DNA of 46,766 bases, from positions 1-46,766 of the forward strand of contig CAJULA010000001.1 in assembly GCA_910587155.1 (NCBI GenBank), written 5' to 3'. Under the pieces are notes generated by a model. The model saw only the letters and a program-made list of their open reading frames with translations. It searched no databases and was not told the origin of the DNA. Source of the DNA: an uncultured Lachnospiraceae bacterium (lineage in GTDB: Bacteria; Bacillota; Clostridia; Lachnospirales; Lachnospiraceae). The position numbers and the translations under genes were made by a program. This document shows, piece after piece, positions 34,081 to 43,745 of this stretch. Within the stretch, counting starts at the first letter, position 1, and every line of letters starts with the position of its first letter.

Positions 34081-35358
34081 TTGCATATGAAAAACATATA
34101 TGATATCAGGTATGAGAAAAATCTGATGTTTATCCTTCCGGAGAGGACTGCTGCCTTTCCGGAAAAAGTATCGGCCGGGAGCCATGCCTGTACTGCAGTC
34201 ATTATATATCTTTATTATATGGATACCGTGGATACTTATTATAAATATATAGATCAGATACCTTCCGATATAGATCTTTATATTATTTCATCTGTGGAAG
34301 ATGTCCTTAATGCGGTACGCAGTCATGCTGCACTGTCTGCGCGGGAGAGAATCACGTATCTGTTAAAAGAGAACAGAGGGCGCGATGTGAGTGCATTGCT
34401 GATCAGCAGCCGTGATATTGTAAAGAATTATCAATATGTCTGCTTCCTTCATGACAAGAAGGAACATAGTGAAGGAAAAAAGAGGGATATCCGCTTTTGG
34501 GTTGAAAATCTTTGGGGAAACCAGATCGGGAGCGCGGATTATATTGACGGTATCCTGGAACTGTTTGAGAAACATGAGTATTTGGGAATCCTGTCACCGC
34601 CGGAGCCGGTAGGGGATCACTTTAATACATGGTATGGATTTGGATGGTGTGAGTCCTTTGACATTACCTGCAATATTGCGGAAAAGCTTGGACTGCATGC
34701 GGATATCAGACAGGACAGGCCGCCGGTCACGTTTGGGACGGTTTTGTGGTTTCGGACGAATGCGTTGCGCAAATTATTTGATGCGGAATGGAACTATTCT
34801 GATTTTAACGACAGAGAACTGGATTGTGACGGCTATGTGAGCTATGGCATCGAAAGAATATTTTCCTATGTGGCGCAGGATGCCGGATACGATACGGGTA
34901 CTGTAATGACAGTATCGTATGCGGAGAAACAGACTGCTTATCTGCAATACACAACGAGGAAGCTTATGGAGGAGTCAGAGCCCTTTTTTCCGGTAAACTG
35001 TCTCTATGACCTGGAGTGCTATCAGAACAATAAAACTAAAATTTTGGATTTTGTCAGAGCCAATAAGGATGTTTATCTGTATGGCACCGGTAAAATGGGG
35101 CGCTTTTGTCTCATGCTCTTACAGATGCATAATGTCCTTCCCCGGGGATTTCTTGTGAGCCATGACACGGGCATTTCGTCTTATGGAGGAATTCCTGTCA
35201 GTACCATTGATAAATTGCAGGAATTACATCATGCCGCAGTGATTATCACTGTGTTTGATGACAACATACAGCAGGAGATGATAAAAAATCTCGAAGGCAG
35301 AGGGTGCATGCGTTATATAAGCTTTTGGGAGAGAGGGCAGCGGGAACAGAAGGCATGA
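34081..35358 (+). CDS. RgpF-like (rhamnan synthesis F) glycosyltransferase with C-terminal Rossmann module
   Basis: 425 aa. TTG 34081 lies five bases after AGGAG; ATG 34087 is the alternative. Residues 35-290 match the rhamnan synthesis protein F family: VIIYLYYMDTVDTYY, LLKENRGRDVSALL, VCFLHDKKE and GTVLWFRTNAL. This family includes RgpF transferases that add sugars to rhamnose polysaccharides. From about 327 comes the shared module (VYLYGTGKMGRFCLML). No rhamnose biosynthesis genes lie in the window, so the sugar is open. Confidence 0.8.
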   Translation: MHMKNIYDIRYEKNLMFILPERTAAFPEKVSAGSHACTAVIIYLYYMDTVDTYYKYIDQIPSDIDLYIISSVEDVLNAVRSHAALSARERITYLLKENRGRDVSALLISSRDIVKNYQYVCFLHDKKEHSEGKKRDIRFWVENLWGNQIGSADYIDGILELFEKHEYLGILSPPEPVGDHFNTWYGFGWCESFDITCNIAEKLGLHADIRQDRPPVTFGTVLWFRTNALRKLFDAEWNYSDFNDRELDCDGYVSYGIERIFSYVAQDAGYDTGTVMTVSYAEKQTAYLQYTTRKLMEESEPFFPVNCLYDLECYQNNKTKILDFVRANKDVYLYGTGKMGRFCLMLLQMHNVLPRGFLVSHDTGISSYGGIPVSTIDKLQELHHAAVIITVFDDNIQQEMIKNLEGRGCMRYISFWERGQREQKA

Positions 35359-36491
35359 AAAAAATAAGTATTATTACCCCAATATTTCATGGGAAGAAAT
35401 ACATAAATGGCATCATTGCGCAGGTGGAAAAATGTCAGGAAGCCTTAAATGGTCTGGGGGAAACAGAGCTTCTGATTATAAATGATGATCCGTCTGTGCC
35501 AGTCTCTGAAACAGATTATAAGTCCGAACACATTGCGATACGTATTTTTAACCCGGGTGTAAACAGAGGAATCCATGGTGCCAGAGTATATGGGGTAAAC
35601 GTATGCAGTGGGGAGTACCTTGTGTTTTTGGATCAGGACGACATCCTGTATCCGGATTATATCAAAAGTCAGATGTTAAGGATAGGTGATGCCGATGCCG
35701 TGGTATGCCGGTGCATCCATGAAAAGAAACAGTTTTATAATGCGGATATGCGGTTTGAGGATGTGGTATCAGCAGAATATATGATGACCAGAGGAAATCC
35801 TGTCATTTCTGCCGGTCAGGTTATGCTCCGAAAAGGGGCCATTCCAAAAGTTTGGATGACCAATATTATGAAGACCAACTGCGCGGACGATTATCTGCTA
35901 TGGCTTAGCATGCTTGCCCAAAATGCCGTATTTTCCCTGAATCAGGATATTGTATTTGAACATACCGTCAATGGTGAAAATCTGTCACTGGATTATAAAC
36001 GTATGATTCTGTCACTGGATGAGATGTACGATATTCTGGCGGAAAATAAAGTATTTGACAAACAGAAATTATGCCTGATTTCGGCCATGCGACAGAATGC
36101 ATTGTCTGACTGGATAGCGCTGCTGGAAAAATTCCGGGAAATGTTTCTGATGCTCAACAGGATTGCCATATACCGTGAACACGGCAGTCCACTGGGAAAA
36201 CAATTGCGGGACAGAGGGATACGACGCGTGGCAGTCTATGGGGACGGATATCTTGGAAAGCGGCTGATGGGGGAACTGAAGGAATATCAGATTAAAACAG
36301 CATTTTTTATTGATCGAAATGCCGATTATCTGCAGGAAGAGGTGCCGGTTTATAAGCTGGAGGATGCACCTGACGGCATGGATGCAGTGCTGATCTCTCT
36401 GGTGCGCAATTATGATGAGGTTAAGAGAAGTCTTCAGAAAAAGTATCATGTCGCTGTCTATACAATGAAAGATATTTTGGAGGGAGTATGA
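35355..36491 (+). CDS. Glycosyltransferase family 2 with C-terminal Rossmann module
   Basis: 378 aa, ATG 35355 in an ATGA overlap with the previous stop. GT-A motifs: ISIITPIFHGKKYINGI, LLIINDDPS near 38, FLDQDDILYPDYI near 94 and CADDYLLWLSM near 178. From about 289 it carries the shared module (VAVYGDGYLGKRLMGEL...FFIDRNADY), ending with a DILEGV tail like the stand-alone protein at 30379. Confidence 0.84.
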   Translation: MKKISIITPIFHGKKYINGIIAQVEKCQEALNGLGETELLIINDDPSVPVSETDYKSEHIAIRIFNPGVNRGIHGARVYGVNVCSGEYLVFLDQDDILYPDYIKSQMLRIGDADAVVCRCIHEKKQFYNADMRFEDVVSAEYMMTRGNPVISAGQVMLRKGAIPKVWMTNIMKTNCADDYLLWLSMLAQNAVFSLNQDIVFEHTVNGENLSLDYKRMILSLDEMYDILAENKVFDKQKLCLISAMRQNALSDWIALLEKFREMFLMLNRIAIYREHGSPLGKQLRDRGIRRVAVYGDGYLGKRLMGELKEYQIKTAFFIDRNADYLQEEVPVYKLEDAPDGMDAVLISLVRNYDEVKRSLQKKYHVAVYTMKDILEGV

Positions 36492-37639
36492 GGCTGAGTA
36501 TTGTTGTGCCAATCTATAATACAGAATTATATTTGGAAGCATGTCTGCAGAGTATTATGGGGCAGAATTGTGATGACATGGAGATTGTCCTCGTAAATGA
36601 TGGTTCTACGGATGGCTGTGACAGGATATGCAGGGAATATGCCGGGCGGGATGAGCGGATTATATATGTGAAGCAGGAAAACAGAGGACTGATTGCGGCA
36701 AGACGTACCGGAGTAGAGCATGCGTCAGGCGAGTTTCTGATGTTTGTGGATTCGGACGACTGGATTGACTGCGGTATGGTGGAATTTTTACTTGACCGGA
36801 TGGGAGAGGCCGATCTGGCGACAACAGGGGTCCATTATGAGACGGGGCCGGAGATGGAGACAGAATATCTGGACCAGTATCCGGAAGGAGAATACAGGGG
36901 GCCGGATAAGGAGATTGTGTTAAAGACAATGCTGTATGACAGGGATTCCGATTCTTTGCAGCGTCTGACGCCATGGATCTGGAACAAATTATACCGGACG
37001 GAAACTGCCAGAGCGGTGTACAGGAGACTGCAGGCGGATCATAATTTCGCAGAAGATGCCGCTTTTTTGTATAACTATCTTGTTATATGCGGGGCGGTCA
37101 GGATCTGTCATACCTGTTTTTATCATTACCGCTACCGGACGGATTCCATGTTCCATGGGGGGAATCCGCACATGCTGTCGGATATTAATAAGGCATATCT
37201 TGCCGTGTCAGCAGGCTTTGCAACACATCCGTTAAGGGAAAATTTAATGTCACAGCTTCAGCATTGGGTATCCATTATGGCGGTCATGGCTGTGAACGGA
37301 GGAATGGGATTTTCGCCGCAGATCCATATTCCGGAATTTCAGATTGATACAGAGGGGTTAAAAGGGAAAAAGATTGTTCTGTACGGTGCCGGTAAAGTTG
37401 GCAGAGACTGGTTCAGGCAGCTTACCCTGATGGGATATGATGTGGTTTTGTGGGTAGACAGCAGTCATTCGCAGATAGAGAATGTTAAGGCGCCATCCGC
37501 GCTTACTGATACGGAATATGATGTAATTATTCCCGCCGTAAGCCGGCCGGAATATGTAAAAGGTATCAGACTGTTTCTGCAGGATATCGGCATCGGGGAA
37601 GAGAAGCTCTTGTATAAGAAGACATACAGGACACTGTAG
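36488..37639 (+). CDS. Glycosyltransferase family 2 with C-terminal Rossmann module
   Basis: 383 aa, again an ATGA overlap, with GGAGGGA just before. It is a classic GT2 start: LSIVVPIYNTELYLEACL, VLVNDGSTDGC near 36, FVDSDDWID near 87 and FAEDAAFLYNYL near 186. The module begins near 292 (IVLYGAGKVGRDWF...LWVDSS). The order of three successive GT2 or RgpF genes with the same tail suggests duplication and divergence or repeated domain capture. Confidence 0.86.
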   Translation: MRLSIVVPIYNTELYLEACLQSIMGQNCDDMEIVLVNDGSTDGCDRICREYAGRDERIIYVKQENRGLIAARRTGVEHASGEFLMFVDSDDWIDCGMVEFLLDRMGEADLATTGVHYETGPEMETEYLDQYPEGEYRGPDKEIVLKTMLYDRDSDSLQRLTPWIWNKLYRTETARAVYRRLQADHNFAEDAAFLYNYLVICGAVRICHTCFYHYRYRTDSMFHGGNPHMLSDINKAYLAVSAGFATHPLRENLMSQLQHWVSIMAVMAVNGGMGFSPQIHIPEFQIDTEGLKGKKIVLYGAGKVGRDWFRQLTLMGYDVVLWVDSSHSQIENVKAPSALTDTEYDVIIPAVSRPEYVKGIRLFLQDIGIGEEKLLYKKTYRTL

Positions 37640-37662
37640 TATGAGAGGGCGGGGAGGCATTT

Positions 37663-39114
37663 ATGAAAGTTCTTCTGTTTGGCACTGGCGATTATTACAA
37701 CAGATATAAAAAGTGGTTTGCCAGTCAGAAAGTCCCGGCGCTGTTGGACAATTCCGGAAAGAAACAAAATACGATGATTGACGGACTGGAGGTTTTGTCA
37801 CCGGAAGAAGGGATAAAGCTGGAGTATGATGCGATTGTTATTTTGAGTTTTTATGTAACAGAGATGAAACGGCAGCTTGTTTCCCTCGGTGTGGAGGAAC
37901 AAAAAATCTACCATTTTTATGATTTGCATCGGCTGTTTGGCGGAGACAGGATCATAAGGCCCATGCAGTATTATCTGAACGCGGAGGAGCTTGTCATGTC
38001 TGCGGATCGGATGAGTAAAGTGATATTGCTCATATCACATGATATGACACTGGGCGGTCCGGCAATTGCTTTATTTCATGCGGCAGAGGTTTTGAAAAAA
38101 AATGGTTATGAAGTGTTGTATGCTTCCATGTCAGACGGACCCTTGCGGGAGCTTTTAACAGAAAGCGATATTCCCTGTGTTGTGGATGAAAATCTCCAGA
38201 TAGCAACGATGAATGAAATACAATGGGTAAACTCGTGTTCCCTGATGATATGCAATACCCTCAATTTTCATGTCTTTCTGTCGGAAAGGGATACTTCAGT
38301 TCCTGTTATATGGTGGCTGCATGATGCGCCTTTTTTTTATGAGGGTGTGGACAGGGATGTCATTGGAAAAGTCAGCCTTGAAAATCTCCGGGCAGTTACA
38401 GTGGGAAAGATCCCGGAGGATGCAGTCAAAGAGTTTCTGCCGCAGCTTACCTGCGGCAGATTACTGTATGGCGTCGCAGATGCAGTAAGGAACCGAAAGA
38501 ACCGAAAGAACCATGTGCCATGCAGAGCTGCCAAGGTCATCCGTTTTATTACCATAGGATTTATAGAGGAGAGAAAAGGACAGGATCTGTTAATGCAGGC
38601 AATTAAGCGGCTGCCAAAGGAAACCGTGGACAGATGTGAATTTTTTATAACGGGGCATGACGCTACTTTGCTTGGGGAAAAAATCAAAAACGAAAGCATA
38701 TCTATCGGGGCCGTTCATGTTACGGGGAGTGTAAACAGAGAGAAAATCCATGAGTTGCTGGAAAATTCCGATGTGCTGGTATGCCCGTCCAGACAGGATC
38801 CGATGCCGACGGTTGTGTCAGAAGCCATGATGCATGCCATCCCGTGTATTGTATCGGATGCCACGGGTACGGCAGCCTATATTCACAAGGGAGAGGACGG
38901 GCTTGTATTCAAAACCGAAGATGTGCAGGATCTTATGGAAAAAATCATATGGTGTGTAGGGAATCAGGACAAGCTTAAAAGAATGGGACAAAGTGCGAGA
39001 AAACTGTATGAAAGGTATTTTTCCATGAAAGCTTTTGAGGACAGTTTTATGGAAACAGTAAGCGAGGCACTGGAAAGGGAACAGCGACGGGGACAAGCGG
39101 TTGTGCGAATATAA
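37663..39114 (+). CDS. GT4 glycosyltransferase with N-terminal Rossmann module
   Basis: 483 aa. Residues 1-95 are the shared module in a shortened form (MKVLLFGTGDYYNRYKKW...YDAIVILSFYVTEM). Residues 120-483 are a GT4 enzyme: LISHDMTLGGPAIALFHA, ITIGFIEERKGQDLLMQAI near 300, and the donor motif DPMPTVVSEAMMHAIPCIVSD near 379. A short 9-base duplication lies at 38491-38508, in a basic loop. It overlaps the next gene by 14 bases. Confidence 0.83.
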   Translation: MKVLLFGTGDYYNRYKKWFASQKVPALLDNSGKKQNTMIDGLEVLSPEEGIKLEYDAIVILSFYVTEMKRQLVSLGVEEQKIYHFYDLHRLFGGDRIIRPMQYYLNAEELVMSADRMSKVILLISHDMTLGGPAIALFHAAEVLKKNGYEVLYASMSDGPLRELLTESDIPCVVDENLQIATMNEIQWVNSCSLMICNTLNFHVFLSERDTSVPVIWWLHDAPFFYEGVDRDVIGKVSLENLRAVTVGKIPEDAVKEFLPQLTCGRLLYGVADAVRNRKNRKNHVPCRAAKVIRFITIGFIEERKGQDLLMQAIKRLPKETVDRCEFFITGHDATLLGEKIKNESISIGAVHVTGSVNREKIHELLENSDVLVCPSRQDPMPTVVSEAMMHAIPCIVSDATGTAAYIHKGEDGLVFKTEDVQDLMEKIIWCVGNQDKLKRMGQSARKLYERYFSMKAFEDSFMETVSEALEREQRRGQAVVRI

Positions 39115-41191
39115 TTTTTTGGAAGGCTTTAAAAATAAAAAAATTGCATTGTATGGACTGGGTGTGGAAACGCAGAGGGTTTTAAAGGCATTGGGACATG
39201 ACTTTAAAATCCTTGGCCTTCTGGATGGATTCAGAGAAAAAGGAGAGGTGTACGGTTATCCGGTTATATCACTTTGGGATGCCATGGAGCATGGGGTGGA
39301 GCTGATTATCGCGGTCGCACGTCCCGGTTCATGCAGGGCAATCGCAAGACGGATCGGAGAGGTCTGCCGGGAAAAGTCCATTACCCTGCTGGACATACGC
39401 GGAAGAAATCTGTTGGAGGACAGGAAGGCGGTATATGATTTTTCTGCATTGTCCGGTATGACAAAGGCGGAACTGAAAAGAAAAGCGGAGGAAGCCGATG
39501 CTGTGAGTTTTGACCTGTTTGACACACTTGTTATGCGGCGGACGCTGTTTCCGGAAGACGTGGCGGAATATGTGAATAGCCGACTGCAGGAGAAGGGGAT
39601 CTGTATACCGGATTTTTGCCGGAGGAGGCTGGGGAGCGAAAAAGAACTGTCAAAGAACAGAGCGCCTGCGCTTGTTGAAATTTACAGACACATGCTTTCA
39701 GGGACAGACGGGAATGACAGAAAAGAGATTACGGCACAGCAGTTGGCAGAGTTCGAATGGAACATTGATTTTGAACTGCTTATCCCAAGAAAAGATGTGT
39801 GTGATATTTTCCGGGAAATGATTTCGGAAGGAAAAAATACATACATCGTTTCTGACTCTTACTATGACAGGGAACATCTGGAACAGATTGTCAGAAAATG
39901 CGGCATTACAGAATACGCGGGTATCCTGTCATCCAGTGATCACGGGATGAGCAAATCAAAAGGTTTGTATAAGGCTTTGAAAAATCTGGAGAGTAGTGTT
40001 AAAATACTACATATCGGAGACGACCCGATGGCTGATGTGGAATGTGCGGCCAGATACGGACTGGCAACATGCCGGCTGTACAGTGGACAGGATTTACTGG
40101 AATTGACAGGAAACATGGGACTTTCGGCGTATATGGGGTCATTGTCCGGACGCCTGAGGATCGGGATGTTTGTCTCTGCAATATTTAACAGTCCTTTTCA
40201 GTTTGAGACAGATACCGGGTGCATGGAGATTGCGGATGTGTATGATGTCGGTTATCTGTTCTGTGCGCCGATTATCAGTGATTTTGTATTCTGGTTTTAT
40301 GGACAGATGGAGAAAGAGCACTTTCAAAATATCTGGTTGGGTGCCAGGGATGGATATCTGATTCAAAAAATGTATGCGCACCTTGCCGCATCATATGGAC
40401 AGACGGACCGCACAGTGTACTTTCTGACTTCCCGGACTGCCGCAATCAGGGCGGGCGTTTTGGATGAAACGGATATCAGATATGTGGACGATATGAAATT
40501 CAGCGGTACTGTGGAGGAAAGCCTGCAGGAACGATTTGGAATTGATGCGCACGAAGTTTGTGAGGCAGACAGAGCGGATAAGGAAGCCGGATTACTGTGC
40601 TATAAAAAGCCTATTATGGAAAAGTCCATCACAGAGCGCAGCAATTATCAGAACTATATGAAGGGGCTGGATCTCAGGGAAGGCAATATTGCTTTTTTCG
40701 ATTTTGTGGCAAAAGGAACAAGCCAGATGTACATACAACGGTTGGTATCCAATCATATGAAGGGTTTTTATTTCCTGTGGCTTGAGGCAGAAAATATGAA
40801 GGACAAAAAGCTGGATATCCGATCATTTTGTGAAGACGGGGAATTTGTCTCCGGTGCAGTCTATGATAACTATTATATTCTTGAAACGATTCTTACGGCG
40901 CCACATCCGTCTGTAAAAGGCTTTGATGAAGACGGACAGCCTGTATATGCGGATGAGACAAGAAAGGATGAGGATATCCGCTGCTTTGAGAGGGTACAGG
41001 AAGGAATTCTGGATTATTTTAAAACATACATGGAGTTGTGCCCGCAAGGTGAGCGGCAAGTCGACAAGGGACTGGATGGGATCCTGCTCAGGCTGATCCA
41101 TGAGATTAAAATAACGGATACAGATTTTCTGAACCTGGTAATTGAAGACCCGTTCTTTCACAGAATGACTGAGATCACGGATGTACTTTAA
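39101..41191 (+). CDS. Rossmann module, HAD-type domain and uncharacterised C-terminal domain
   Basis: 696 aa, start TTG 39101 with GACGGGG about ten bases upstream. Residues 12-105 are the shared module (KIALYGLGVETQRVLKAL). Residues 130-335 are a HAD unit (DLFDT, YIVSDSYY, MSKSKGLYK, ILHIGDDPMADVEC). The C-terminal 340 residues share motifs with the protein at 26762: WLGARDGYLIQKMY against FCARDCDIIRKVY, and FFDFVAKGTS against VVDVGWSGT. Compared with that paralogue it has gained the N-terminal module. It is the last gene of the operon. Function unknown. Confidence 0.73.
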   Translation: MCEYNFLEGFKNKKIALYGLGVETQRVLKALGHDFKILGLLDGFREKGEVYGYPVISLWDAMEHGVELIIAVARPGSCRAIARRIGEVCREKSITLLDIRGRNLLEDRKAVYDFSALSGMTKAELKRKAEEADAVSFDLFDTLVMRRTLFPEDVAEYVNSRLQEKGICIPDFCRRRLGSEKELSKNRAPALVEIYRHMLSGTDGNDRKEITAQQLAEFEWNIDFELLIPRKDVCDIFREMISEGKNTYIVSDSYYDREHLEQIVRKCGITEYAGILSSSDHGMSKSKGLYKALKNLESSVKILHIGDDPMADVECAARYGLATCRLYSGQDLLELTGNMGLSAYMGSLSGRLRIGMFVSAIFNSPFQFETDTGCMEIADVYDVGYLFCAPIISDFVFWFYGQMEKEHFQNIWLGARDGYLIQKMYAHLAASYGQTDRTVYFLTSRTAAIRAGVLDETDIRYVDDMKFSGTVEESLQERFGIDAHEVCEADRADKEAGLLCYKKPIMEKSITERSNYQNYMKGLDLREGNIAFFDFVAKGTSQMYIQRLVSNHMKGFYFLWLEAENMKDKKLDIRSFCEDGEFVSGAVYDNYYILETILTAPHPSVKGFDEDGQPVYADETRKDEDIRCFERVQEGILDYFKTYMELCPQGERQVDKGLDGILLRLIHEIKITDTDFLNLVIEDPFFHRMTEITDVL

Positions 41192-41197
41192 GGAAGT

Positions 41198-41277
41198 GCG
41201 CACGGATTTGCAAAGGAAAATGCTGCTTTGCAGCGCAAATCAGGCGCGGGAGGCGCTTTCATCAGCGTTTCCCTGAC
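41198..41277 (+). repeat. Dispersed hairpin repeat, copy A
   Basis: About 80 bases nearly identical to 46496-46574. The core GATTTGC...GCTGC-TTT-GCAGC-GCAAATC folds into a nested hairpin, and the unit ends ATCAGCGTTTCCCT. It is non-coding and directly follows the last operon gene. Confidence 0.75.
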
Positions 41278-41312
41278 TATTTGAAGAACTTGATTAAGGG
41301 AGAACTGCATTT

Positions 41313-41975
41313 ATGAATTTTGAACTGATGGCATCCATGATGTGTGCCAACTACGGAAACCTGGAAAAAGAAGTGAAAGATCTGGAAGCAGGCGGCATCG
41401 ACTCCTTCCATATTGATATCATGGACGGACGCTACGTGCCAAATTTTGCCATGTCCTTAAATGACCTAAGATATATAGCCAGCGCAGCAAAACGGCCCAT
41501 CGACGTCCACCTGATGATCGAGCATCCCAACAACCGCATTGACATCTTTCTGAAAAGCCTGCGTCAGGGAGACACGATCTACATCCATCCGGAAGCGGAA
41601 TATCATCCCTCCACGACTCTGCAGAGCATTATCAACGCGGGGATGATCCCTGGCATCGCCATCAATCCCGGCACAAGCGTGGAGACGGTGATGGAGATGC
41701 TGCGCATTGTGAAAAAGGTGCTGGTGATGTCGGTGAACCCGGGCAATGCGGGACAGATGTATCTTCCCTACGTGGGAAAAAAGATCACCAAGCTGCTTTC
41801 CCTGAAAGAGGACATGGACTTTGAGATTTACTGGGACGGGGCCTGCAGCGCAGACAAGATACTGGAATTTGCGCCTAAGGGAGTGAGAGGGTTTGTCCTT
41901 GGCACGACCCTGCTCTTTGGGCGGGATGCGTCTTATGAGGAGACGTTGCATAATATACGGGAACTGAAGTTCTGA
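41313..41975 (+). CDS. Ribulose-phosphate 3-epimerase-like protein
   Basis: 220 aa TIM barrel, GGGAG before the ATG. Family motifs: FHIDIMDGRYVPN near residue 32, IDVHLMIEHP near 58 and MSVNPGNAGQMYLP near 139 (usually MTVNPGFGGQ); WDGACS near 171 replaces the usual VDGGI while keeping the Asp. The deviations suggest a paralogue acting on another sugar phosphate rather than the housekeeping Rpe. Codons here often end in C, unlike the operon, so it probably belongs to the neighbouring chromosome. Confidence 0.85.
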   Translation: MNFELMASMMCANYGNLEKEVKDLEAGGIDSFHIDIMDGRYVPNFAMSLNDLRYIASAAKRPIDVHLMIEHPNNRIDIFLKSLRQGDTIYIHPEAEYHPSTTLQSIINAGMIPGIAINPGTSVETVMEMLRIVKKVLVMSVNPGNAGQMYLPYVGKKITKLLSLKEDMDFEIYWDGACSADKILEFAPKGVRGFVLGTTLLFGRDASYEETLHNIRELKF

Positions 41976-42038
41976 GCGACCTGCAAATGTGCAGACATGT
42001 GCAGGAAAGGCGTGGTCAGAGGAGGCTGTACAGAACAC

Positions 42039-42917
42039 ATGTATCACCTATATAAAAAGGAAGATCCCTGCCTGCGCAAAGCCATATACGAAGCTTACAA
42101 CGGAAAATGTCTTTACTGCGGCCGTTTGCTGAAACCCAGGGAGATGCAGGTAGATCATATACTGGCCAGGAAGGCGGTTCGCAGTGATGACAGGGAATTT
42201 AATGAGTATCTGATTGAATTACGGGAAAATGGCTTTGATCCGGAAAAGCCGGATTACATAGAAAATTATGTGTTGTGTTGTGGTCCCTGCAATCTGGAAA
42301 AGAGAAATCACAATTTTGAGGTTTCTCATCTGCGCTATTACCACGACACTGCCATGAAAAAAGCGGAAGGCATTCTTCGGAAAACAGAAGCGTACAAAAC
42401 AGGCACGGATGTCATGGATTTCAGGGAGGCGGCGGATGAACCGCTCGAATATCTGGAGCCTGTGCTCAAAGAATATCTGTTGCAGAAATTTGACTCCTAT
42501 CAGGCGCAGGATGAGGCGGTGCAGACACCGCAGCTGTTGCTGATGCTTCTGACATATCCCCACAGTTCCCTGCAATGTATTTTTAACGGATATGAAATGA
42601 TCGGCGATTGCCGGTATGGTGACTGGCTTGTTGCCTTTTTCAAACAGACAGATTTAAAGTATAAGAGTATGAAGCGTTGCTACCGTGAACAGAATTGGAC
42701 GGCATTTTTGCGGATATTGGAAAAGGCGAAAGAGGTTTTTGACAGGGAAAAGTATGCGGATTATATTACTGCTAACATATTGTGCTATGCGATTCTGGAA
42801 TTTAGCGGCGGGACCACGGTGGAGATGATGCGTGGCCAGATCGGAGATGAAAGATTTTCAAAGCTTAAGAAATTTATTCTGGAAGACAGAATTCCCAGTC
42901 TTCCATGTGGGATGTGA
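42039..42917 (+). CDS. HNH endonuclease-like protein
   Basis: 292 aa from ATG 42039; GAGGAGG lies 14 bases upstream, and an in-frame ATG at 41997 is the other option. The HNH/zinc unit is near residues 22-90: CLYCGRLL, MQVDHILARKAV and the CCGPCNLEKRN finish. The remaining 200 residues are helical with no recognised domain. It may be a stand-alone nuclease from a mobile or defence context. The last 13 bases overlap the broken kinase-like gene. Confidence 0.78.
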   Translation: MYHLYKKEDPCLRKAIYEAYNGKCLYCGRLLKPREMQVDHILARKAVRSDDREFNEYLIELRENGFDPEKPDYIENYVLCCGPCNLEKRNHNFEVSHLRYYHDTAMKKAEGILRKTEAYKTGTDVMDFREAADEPLEYLEPVLKEYLLQKFDSYQAQDEAVQTPQLLLMLLTYPHSSLQCIFNGYEMIGDCRYGDWLVAFFKQTDLKYKSMKRCYREQNWTAFLRILEKAKEVFDREKYADYITANILCYAILEFSGGTTVEMMRGQIGDERFSKLKKFILEDRIPSLPCGM

Positions 42918-43718
42918 TTTTATGGGTTGCAGTCCCTGCATGGATGCAGCTTCCGGGATGCGTCAATCTTGTAAACATCAATTCCGTTTTTTATGATAAT
43001 CTGGAACAGACCTTATTTTATACCATGCCTTTTTTTCATGGTCATCCTGAATTCGGGCTGGAACTTGAGGAATGGAAGCATACCTATCGCTTTACGGAAT
43101 CCGATCTGTTGTATATCGGGGCTTCGATCTGCAACGCCATGAAAGAATGCTGCAAAAGAACAGGGAAGATTCCTGTTCATGGGGATATCAAACCGGCCAA
43201 TGTTTTTCTGGAATATAAAGAGGAGCGGTTTGCGCATGCACCGGTATTAAACTGTAATGTCAGGCTGGCAGACTGCGGGATATTTGGATACACTGCAGCG
43301 TATTTTCCCATGGAATATAAAAAAGATGGTCTGCCGCAGGATACAGCATCCGATGTATATGCCTGGATCACGGTTATGAATGAACTGGAGAACTATGTCT
43401 CGCCGGATTATGACAGGGATAACAGTATCATTCATTTGTTATATGAGCTGCTGATTGAGCAGGGACAATGGAAGATATATGATCTGCCGGGACAGCGGTA
43501 TGGTAAAGACTTACATGGCGCGTGCCTATGTCATGAAAGGGGAAATGGAGCCTGCCACCCGGCTTTATGTGGAAGCTGCCGGTATGCTGAAATATGAATA
43601 CCCACATTATCCCGAGGATGGGATGGAAACCAGGCAGGCAAGAAAAGAGCGGGAACAGATTCAGAAGGAAATGAAAGCATTCGGTTTAGATGAAACTCTG
43701 GCTGTGTCAGAGAGTTGA
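42905..43718 (+). pseudogene. Protein-kinase/TPR-like gene, truncated and frameshifted
   Basis: The first frame encodes the C-lobe side of a Ser/Thr-kinase-like domain: VHGDIKPANVFLE (catalytic loop, HGDIKPAN) near residue 94, RLADCGIFG in place of DFG near 119, and SDVYAWITV. The N-lobe with the ATP lysine is missing; the ORF begins mid-domain. Near 43490-43515 the frame is lost, and another frame (opening at 43455) continues with TYMARAYVMKGEMEPATRLY, a TPR-like helix pair, to 43718. Read together this is a damaged kinase with a TPR-like tail. The HNH gene overlapping its start may mark the point where the N-lobe was replaced. Confidence 0.7.
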
Positions 43719-43745
43719 GTATGATTTTTTGGAGGATGACTTGCC

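Noticed and set aside
38491..38512. 9-base tandem duplication (AACCGAAAG twice)
   Set aside because: Only two units in a basic surface loop of a GT4 protein; too short to suggest a functional repeat.
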